Below the pieces are notes generated by a model. That model was not told the origin of the DNA. It was given only the letters and a program-made list of their open reading frames with translations, and did no database searches. Below, piece by piece: positions 56,421-64,000 of a stretch of 64,000 nucleotides of DNA. The position numbers were made by a program, and so were the translations under genes. The DNA is from Prunus persica (lineage: Eukaryota; Streptophyta; Magnoliopsida; Rosales; Rosaceae), in NCBI RefSeq assembly GCF_000346465.2, contig NC_034012.1, forward strand, positions 23,912,812 through 23,976,811. Reading direction: 5' to 3'. The first letter of the stretch is position 1. Each line of letters opens with the position of its first letter.

Positions 56421-56530
56421 AAAGACCTTGAACTTTTGTGCCTACATGACGAATTCCTTGATCAGTAGGTGTACCTCCCTTCTCCTTGACCTCCGAAAGG
56501 ACCTCATTGCCTTCCTCCGTAATAGTGGTT

Positions 56531-57250
56531 GTAGTTTGAGATGGGTCTGATTCATTATAGACTTCCATCCATATCCATCACATTTGTCAGATAATAATGG
56601 TGGTAGATGGAGACAAATCTCATTTATTATGGTTTTTCACCCTATCTTAACTATAAGATTACATCTTACATCAACTGTTGAATCAATGCTCCAATCTTAA
56701 TTTCATCAATAGATTTCTTATCTCTTGTACCATCGTTTTCTCTACAAATGTTAAAGGCATCAAAGCACCAACACTCATCTTATTTTCAGAACACTCCTTC
56801 CCAATGCCTTCATTCTCAAAATTCTTTTCTTAACACCTACATGACAAATTTCGAACACGCAGTATGATAGCAACGACTCAATGACAAGACAGTTGCACAT
56901 ATGATGGTTTTGGTTTTGTACAAACGACACCCGAGGCACAAAACAGCGAAGAGAGAAAAATAAGTCTGCTCTGTTTCAAGGGCTCTAACAAAGTCCACAT
57001 ATTTGGAGCCCTCTGCGTCTAGGCTTCCTCATTTAGAGCCCGAAAATCATTCCATTGGGGAGGCTTTAACAAAATTAGTGTGTACTTCAAGGTAGACTTG
57101 TTTTCCACAACTCTTGCCTCATGTCTCAAGAAATAACGATGAGTCGATCACAATTTTCACAGACGCACTTGTAGAGCATATAAGCTAAATAAATTGAATA
57201 AAATTAAAATATTCAAATCTCTTTACAACCCTCCCATATATAAAAACAGT
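56531..57250. other. Spacer between element T and the TOL gene
   Basis: No recognisable protein. The end of element T is not sharp. From about 57240 the sequence is probably the 3' UTR of the minus-strand TOL gene (its stop is at 57458). Confidence 0.5.
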
Positions 57251-57457
57251 CAGCTTAAAAACACAAACCTGAGGTCCGAAGACAAGATTATATATGAAAA
57301 CATGAGATGAGATAAAATATGGCAGAAGCTCCATCTGCCACATCCTCCAACTTTCCACGACACCAACACTACCAAATTAGAAACCATCACTATATCAGCT
57401 ACTAATAAAGAACGGAAAAAACCTAAACATACAAGAGAGGCCCCTCTAGTACAGCAG

Positions 57458-60400
57458 TCAATCACTGAAATCCATGCTTCCACTGCGAGAGCTACTGGCA
57501 TTGCGACTATGTAATGACAGACCCCTCACGTGGCCAGCCAAACCAGAACCGTCCATCTTGGTTTCCTGAAAGTACTTTTCCCTCTCAATGTGTTTTGCAG
57601 GTGGGGGTGGAATTGCAACAGGTGGAAGATGCCCATTTGATTCCTGCGGTGGCTCCAAACAAAGTGGTCGTATAAGTGGACGGTTAAGCCTTTCTCCTGG
57701 CTGGGATGATCCAAGCAAGCCCAAATGAGGGCGCTCAGCTGATTGCTCTTCATCCTCAGGTCTCACACATGCTTTTCCTTTCCGTAGCCTGTCAAGTTTC
57801 CAGCCAGACAACTGATTTCAGTTCAAGAAATCCTTGTACATTCAAAGACATCCCCATACAGAAGTCAATAAGATCGCCTTACAAAGCAAAGCTTGCAGTG
57901 ATCATAGAATTAAAAGCATGTACACGAGGAATATCAAATGCGGATAATGGAGAAGATGTATACTTAAATTTCCATGAAAAGCTTAGGCCCGTATAGTGAA
58001 CATACCTTCGGAAAAGCTGTTCAGCCTCCTCTTCCTCCTCTGCCTGATCTTGGTTAAGATGGTTCACAGTTGATGTAGGCTTACAAGAAAGAAGGGCATC
58101 ATGTCTTGCAAGAACCTTCTGGAGCTGCTCATTTAATTCAATAGCTCGAGAAACTGCCTTCTCATCCCTGGGAAAATCAAACACAATGTTTAACCGGAGA
58201 TGCAAACGCTATAAATGCATGCATGTTTGTCTGAAAGTATGTACAGCGTCCCCTAAACAAAATTCTCAATTTTAAAAGAATAACTACAGATCCCATCAGA
58301 ACAACAAAAAATATTTAAGCTCACATTCCAACATTCCATCCTTCAAAGTTGGAAACAAAGCTATTTGGAAATTGTTATTCAATCCCGACAATCTTTTCTA
58401 GTCTTACAATTTCAATTGATAATGCCACATAAATAAGAACTTCAATTCAGATCTTCCTTTGAACTAAAACCAACCAAACTGTCAATGAGCATACCATACT
58501 ACAGTCTACAGTCCAAACGTTCCCACTTCTAAGGCTCTGGAACCATCTAGATTCCAAGTTCTTGTACTCCAATGTACAACTACGAGTTTCAACAAGAAAT
58601 TTGTGTCCAATTACTATCACCTACTTTTGTTGGAAAACTTGATTAAATAACCCTTCAGCTTCATATCACACACTAAAAAACCATCAAAAGGAGGTGAGAC
58701 TTCTCATGACATTTTATATTTCACTAAAAAACTTAATACCAATCCTTACATCCTGGAAGAAAATCCCACAAGAGATTCTCCATGAGGAAACTACAGCAAC
58801 TCAGAAGCCAAGAAAAAAAGCTCCCTATGTGGGTCCCACCAACATGCTTTTGTTGTCCCTGATTTTAATATCTTTGCTATCTTGCTTTGATTGAGAGATC
58901 AACTAATAAGATATCATTGTAAATTTCATCGCATTAACAACAAAATTTAGTTTTGGGACTACAGTGGATTATACAATATGCAGCCAATATAAAAGAACAA
59001 TTTATTATACTTACAGAACAATTGAAGCCTTACCGAGAAGTCATCACTAGATGCATAACTTTTTGCTTTTGGAATGAACATTGTTCCACAAGATCAAGTG
59101 TGAACTCATCTTTTGCTGCCTAAATACACATATATCAAAGAGTAACATTACAAAAGATAATTTAAAAATTATTTCACTTTTAAACATCAACTTGGGAACC
59201 AACCACACACACAATGTAATTATATCATCTCATCATCTGAAAGATCGGGTACCAATTTGAAATTGACTCCAAAGTTTGGGGGGTTTTATGTAGTTAACCA
59301 TAATTAAAAATAATCCTCAAGGGTATAGATTTGGTTATAGATGGAAAAGGAAGAAGCTAATGTAGCAGCTGCTTAAGTTGTACAACCTCACTGGGCATCA
59401 ACAAGAAAGAATTACAGACTCAAACTCTGGAATAACACTATTAGCCAAAAATGTTAACACACCTAGGGATATTCACAACACAAACAACCCATGCACCAAC
59501 TCGACTCTTATGAGTAATTATGTAGACTTCTGTTTGTCAATGTCAATTCCAGAAAGAAAGAAACAAACCTCATAAAAGATCTAAAATCTAAACCACTGTG
59601 GAGAATTACCATTAAAAGAAAAATGAAGAGGAAAAGAAAAATATGAAAATGAAATGGTTTTTGTATAGTAGGGCAATCACAGATACAATGCAACATTTTG
59701 ATTTTTTCTGAAATTCAAACAAATCACCATCATACCTCAGGACGCTGACCATCAACAGCATCAAGCACTTCTCTCAAGACCTCCAATGCATTACTTGCCT
59801 TCTGAATAATACTAAATAGGTACAAAATAATAAATGGTCTTCTCAGACAGAGTAAAAAAACAAGAAAAATAATGATAACAATGGCAATAACATTAGTGCA
59901 ATCCAACTGCGCATGCAAAAAAAAAAATTAAATAACTAAATAGAGCACAGGACATATGACATTGTCAACATGCTTAACCCCCTCATTCAAACAATTTATA
60001 AAGGCATCGAACAAAATAGACTTAGCAGAAACAACAATGGATACGAAAGGAACACATTATATACTAATTAGAGGAAAAATGTAATTGCCTAATTAATAAT
60101 TACGAGAAATATTAAGGCCTAAAAAATTGTTATGGGAAGGTGCGCAGGCCTAATGAATAGTATGGGCAGGGTGAGCCAACAAGCTTTTCGTGTATAAAAA
60201 AAATAAAAGTATTTAAGGAAATCAAGTTCACATCAACAAGAATATAGATTCATAAGCCACATCCCGGCATATTATGTCACCAATTCAAAATAAAACAGTA
60301 AATCAGAGAAAACAACACAAAATTATGGTCCAGTATGTATTCAACTATTCCATACATAGCAAAAAACAAAACAATCATGCTTGGTACTCAACTATTAAAG

Positions 60401-62185
60401 TGAGACACCACCTCCCAACTAATTAAGCGATCGGATTATTGAGACGTGGTGCTCAAGACAGATCCAAATTTCGTGGGAAAGTATGAAGACCAACAACCAC
60501 GTCTTGAATCAGAAAGAGAAGGTAGAAATGATAAGACTGATGAGTCTGATTATTGAAATACAAGAATCAGTACTCTTGCTTTTGCTATAGTGGTTTGCAA
60601 GAAGTCATAATAAAACAACTCTGATGCCGAAGGGATTGGATCCATCAACGAAGCACCAAAATATTTGTTATGAGTGCACCAAAGTGAGTAATTCGCATCA
60701 GTTAATCTCATGATCACTAGGTTGGTGATGTCAAATATGGACCCAACATTGTAGATGGTGGCTGTAGAAGATTGAGAACTCATGGAATCTGAGCAGTTGG
60801 AAGAGGACAACATGGCTCAGTGATTACAGAAATAAGCTCATGGGGGAACTATATCAACATGGAGAAGAGAAAAAAGCAATGACATTGCCACTCTGTTAAT
60901 GCCATACTGCAGTCCTGTTAGAGTTTTAAAATAATAAATATTGAGCTTGGAGTGCAGGATGACAAACTGGGAATGTGAATACCAGCTGCCATAAATAAAG
61001 AGGTAAACTAGAAAGGGAGAAATTTAAATCGAGTCATTAGACCCTTCGAGGATTCGATAATGTTGAGTGGTTGTATTCATTCTCAGAATCTCAGCAGACT
61101 CTCTATCCTCTCATCCCTAGCTACTTTGGCTAAAAAGAAGGAAAATCCTCCTTCCAGCAGACTCCCTACTTGGCTCTCTATTTTGGAGAACCAACTTTTG
61201 GCTCTCTACATCTACCAAGGAGGAGAGAGAAAAAGGGGGGGGGAGATAGAGACATTTGGGAGGTTGGTGGGGTTGGGTTTCTACTTTTCTTTTTAATATA
61301 TTTGATTTGCATGAGAAAGAGGGAGAAAGAGAAAATAATAATAAAATATTTCAGATTAGCCAAAATAGAGAACATTGCTGGAGGAAACACCTTTTAAGCT
61401 ACAATAGCTTTCTAGCTATTTTAGGCCCATGTAATGCGTACCCAAATCTAAAGGCCTAACTAAAAGAAAAGTCTAAAGGCCTAATTAAAGAAACAAACTA
61501 AAATACCTTCGGTAAATTAAAAAAACAAGGCTACCTAATAATCTCAAACCTTACTGAAAGAGGACTTGAGTTGGGCGTTCAGGTGACCAAAATGAAATTG
61601 AAAGAGAGAATAATCCTTAAACAGAAAGCAAAGCATTGGATTTAATAAATTAGAAACAAGCTGTCTTCCCCGGAAAACTAGGAGTTCTCGGTATCTACAA
61701 TTATTTAATTAACTCTTGCAGTCTTGAATGCTTACATTTTATGTGTGTGTGAGAGAGAAACAAAGAAAGAGGTAGAAAGAGGAGAGGAGAGAGAACTGAA
61801 GGGGTTAGGGGTTCGAGAATAATACAGCATTTGTAATCAAACCAACATGTTACATTATCATAACAAAGACAGTTTTCCCCTAACAATGAAAACAATGTAT
61901 GAAACAAGAGACTAAAAACCTAGCATGATAAATTATAATATGTTTTCTTCTACCCCACAACTGATGACCTATGCACAGTCCAAAAGTCATTAGTATGCCA
62001 AAGTATATTCAAAATAAATTCAAAAGGTACCTAGATTCAGGAACAATATGTGGCTCCGCTTGTGGAGCAAACCCTTCAGGTATAGATGATGCTAATTCCC
62101 CGTTAGGCAAATTACTCTTAGTTGATTGTGGTGAGGGATTCGGAGGCACCAGATGAGGCCTTTGAGGGAACTCTAGTCCAGCACT
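57458..62185 (-). CDS. TOM1-like (TOL) ubiquitin-binding trafficking adaptor, 5' exons outside window
   Basis: TOL proteins bind ubiquitinated membrane cargo through VHS and GAT domains and pass it to ESCRT sorting. Five phase-consistent exons are seen: 62185-62031 (linker, [16 protein letters not shown]), 59811-59736 ([20 protein letters not shown]), 59119-59034 ([20 protein letters not shown]), 58167-58006 ([20 protein letters not shown]) and 57788-57458 ([28 protein letters not shown], ending [18 protein letters not shown] and stop). The middle three make the three-helix GAT domain; an acidic [12 protein letters not shown] stretch precedes the tail. VHS exons should lie right of 64000, after an intron longer than 1.8 kb. 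Visible exons have no stop or frameshift. The exact TOL paralogue is not determined. Confidence 0.88.
59812..62030 (-). other. TOL intron with retrotransposon remnant
   Basis: Intron of 2.2 kb with donor GTACC after 62031 and acceptor TATTTAG before 59811. Apart from the copia gag piece it has purine-rich stretches (61210-61340, 61740-61800) and no other recognised gene. Confidence 0.65.
60550..60813 (-). pseudogene. Copia gag fragment inside a TOL intron
   Basis: An 87-residue minus-strand frame reads [20 protein letters not shown] then [20 protein letters not shown], the N-terminal part of a copia gag (LTxxNYxxW pattern). Upstream Ser/Thr-rich text is also typical. It lies in the intron between 62030 and 59812. 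No LTRs were found next to it. Confidence 0.6.
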
Positions 62186-64000
62186 CTGAAAATATATAAA
62201 CTTTGAAGTCAGAAAAACTCTATTGTGAAAGTAATAAGAATTTTAGAACACAAGATATAGTCATTTCCTTAATATCTTTTATCAAGAAAGCACATCAGGT
62301 TAAGACCACAGTGACACATAGCAAGACACATCAAGTTTTGAGAGCAATCATCTTCACTATAAACAAGGTCAAAATACATTAACCGAAAGAATAAATGAGG
62401 AAATAATCACTTTTCCCATATGCAACATGTCTCATTACTTTTAACTTCAAACATCCCTGTCTAAACGCGCACACAAACACATGCACACACTCTTGGGTTC
62501 GAACATTAATGTTATCCCCAGTCCCCAGAGGGCCATTCCTGTAATATTTCGATTATATAAACACAAAGTTATACCTTCTCGTCCATCAAACATCAAAACT
62601 GCTGTCCCCGAACATCACAAATGCATAACAAACGAAGAAGCTTGTGGCTATTGAAAGTAGTAAATCATATAGCATATATTCAAAAAAAGTCTAATCCAGT
62701 TATCTAACTGATTGAGATTATTTCTGTCCATCACATATCCGGTAACCCAACCATTGTTTCTAGAATTAAATGCTAACCACTGCAAGACATGAATGCTCAA
62801 TACAATTTTTAAAACTTTATACACAGAGTATTCGAAGAAGTTCCTATGACTTCCCTTTCCAAAACAAACAGTGTACTTAGATGACTAAGTACTTGCTTAT
62901 GGTCTCACATGCGACATGAAGATGAGTTCATTTAGGTTCACAACTCCTGGAAATTCAATAGATACAACATGGACTACCTGAAGTTACAGTTTCATACGGG
63001 CTTGCATGGTTCACTTCTGCTTAAGCTTCAGCATGATGCTGAGCAGCACACAACAATTCAAAACCAGTGTTTTTAAACATTTAGTGTGGCCCATCAACAT
63101 TACTTACCAACATAAGGGAACATGCATACGCCAAACCCACAAACAAATTAATCTTTCCTACCTACAACACAATGAGTGTCTCTTCATCAAATAGCAGAGC
63201 GTGAACTAACTTCAGCAGTTTGCCAGATTGATTGTACCCATATTGAAACAAATTGACTTTTATTTTTTTTCTAATTTAATATTTTCAAGCATCAAACTGA
63301 CATATCTTCCCCCATAGCAACTGCTAGGAATCACTAACATATGACTAATGATTATATTAATGATCATAAAACTTTCTAAAAATTTCAGAAATAAAAAAAG
63401 AAACATTGTCAGGAGCAATAATACAAAATACATGTACTCACACGCAAGACCCTAAACCTTAAACTGCTTTTATTGATGGATTCTAGTTTAATTATACATA
63501 CAGTCTAGATATTAAGGACAGTCAAAGAATCCCAAAATTTGAAACCAACCAAGGCCATTATCACCGACACCACCGAAACATGACCAAAAGGCATCACCAT
63601 CACACCTCATTTCTACCCACCACTGCTCCCAGAACCATTCTGCTTATTCATCTGCATCAAACCATCAACCCTTGCTTTTTTTTAAATGGCCTAACTGCCA
63701 CTGCCACTGCCACTGCCACTGTAGAGCTGCGCAGAAATCGGGTCTCTCCCAGAAACATTGATACAAATTTTAAAATTCATGCCCCAAATTCCATATACCA
63801 ACAAGATTATTTATAAACATATTGTATAACAATAATGTGGCTCCATTCTAAACAAAGTGAGAAATTCTTAAGATCCTATTATGCGTCTGTTCCGGCTCCT
63901 CAAACAATAATTGCAACTAAAACATTCAAATGATACAATTGATTGTGAAGAAGAAGTAACAAAAGATCTTTATTGTCTAGAGATCTCCAAGTTCGCATCA
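62186..64000 (-). other. TOL intron (window edge)
   Basis: AT-rich sequence upstream of the linker exon; acceptor TATTTTCAG ends at 62186. I find no VHS exon. Contains a short repeat at 63696-63721. Confidence 0.6.
63696..63721. repeat. (CTGCCA)n minisatellite
   Basis: Four tandem units of the hexamer CTGCCA in the TOL intron. Confidence 0.85.

Larger units (their letters stand above)
32320..56530 (+). mobile_element. Gypsy retrotransposon T (Tat-like), split by a 20.9-kb nest
   Basis: The left part has an LTR (about 32320-32869), a primer site (32870-32890) and the gag N-terminus (33000-33903). The right part has the gag C-terminus and protease (54782-56420). The two gag parts join exactly if 33904-54781 is removed. 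RT and later domains and the 3' LTR are not seen before the TOL gene, so T is truncated. Outer ends are approximate. Confidence 0.8.

Noticed and set aside
63960..64000. Minus-strand NLEI text that might be part of a VHS exon
   Set aside because: Too short, followed by a stop, and without a convincing splice context; cannot be supported.

Overview
The window is nuclear DNA of a flowering plant, probably a woody eudicot. The evidence is intron-split genes with GT/AG junctions, AT-rich introns, and plant-specific retroelement, CACTA, MULE and Helitron families. A Rosaceae-like host is only a guess. I see no prokaryotic genes, no CRISPR array, and nothing I would call a new biochemical system. 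The interest lies in how deeply the repeats are nested, and in an organelle-derived block buried in the innermost layer.

Two ordinary genes frame the window, both on the minus strand and both running off an edge. At the left (1-5.8 kb) is a DDT/WAC-domain protein of the ACF1/BAZ1 type, an ISWI accessory factor. Seven coding exons keep phase throughout. At the right (57.46-62.19 kb and beyond) is a TOM1-like (TOL) ubiquitin-binding trafficking adaptor. Its GAT and C-terminal exons are visible; its VHS exons lie outside.

Repeats fill the space between. (1) 7.24-14.74 kb: a decayed Ty3/Gypsy element of Tekay/Del type, with candidate target-site duplication (TSD) ATTCA/ATTTA. Its 5' LTR carries another repeat (R1) and a 244-bp tandem duplication. 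(2) 15.25-25.04 kb: a minus-strand Copia element. It is broken by a CACTA transposon (16.25-20.35 kb, with Ulp1-type protease exons and a small possibly captured ORF), a Gypsy LTR, an inverted R1 copy, a MULE with MITEs inside it, and a small Helitron. (3) 25.54-31.94 kb: a plus-strand Copia element with 232-bp LTRs, interrupted by a solo Gypsy LTR with TSD ATTGG. (4) 32.3-56.5 kb: a Tat-like Gypsy element split inside gag.

Region 4 nests like Russian dolls. The Tat-like gag is interrupted by a solo Tekay-like LTR with a perfect TGTCT duplication, and removing it restores the reading frame. That LTR is interrupted by a minus-strand Gypsy element 'G' with an AGATG duplication. G is interrupted by another solo LTR (GTGAT/GTGGT) and by about 8 kb of mitochondrial DNA. 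The mitochondrial block holds a matR fragment, a linear-plasmid-type RNA polymerase fragment, unrecognised ORFs (two sharing a C-terminal domain), and a nuclear MMD1/MS1-type PHD-finger gene fragment, which suggests DNA that moved between compartments more than once.

Splice sites, LTR ends and TSDs were read by eye. Family names rest on recalled protein motifs, not on database searches.
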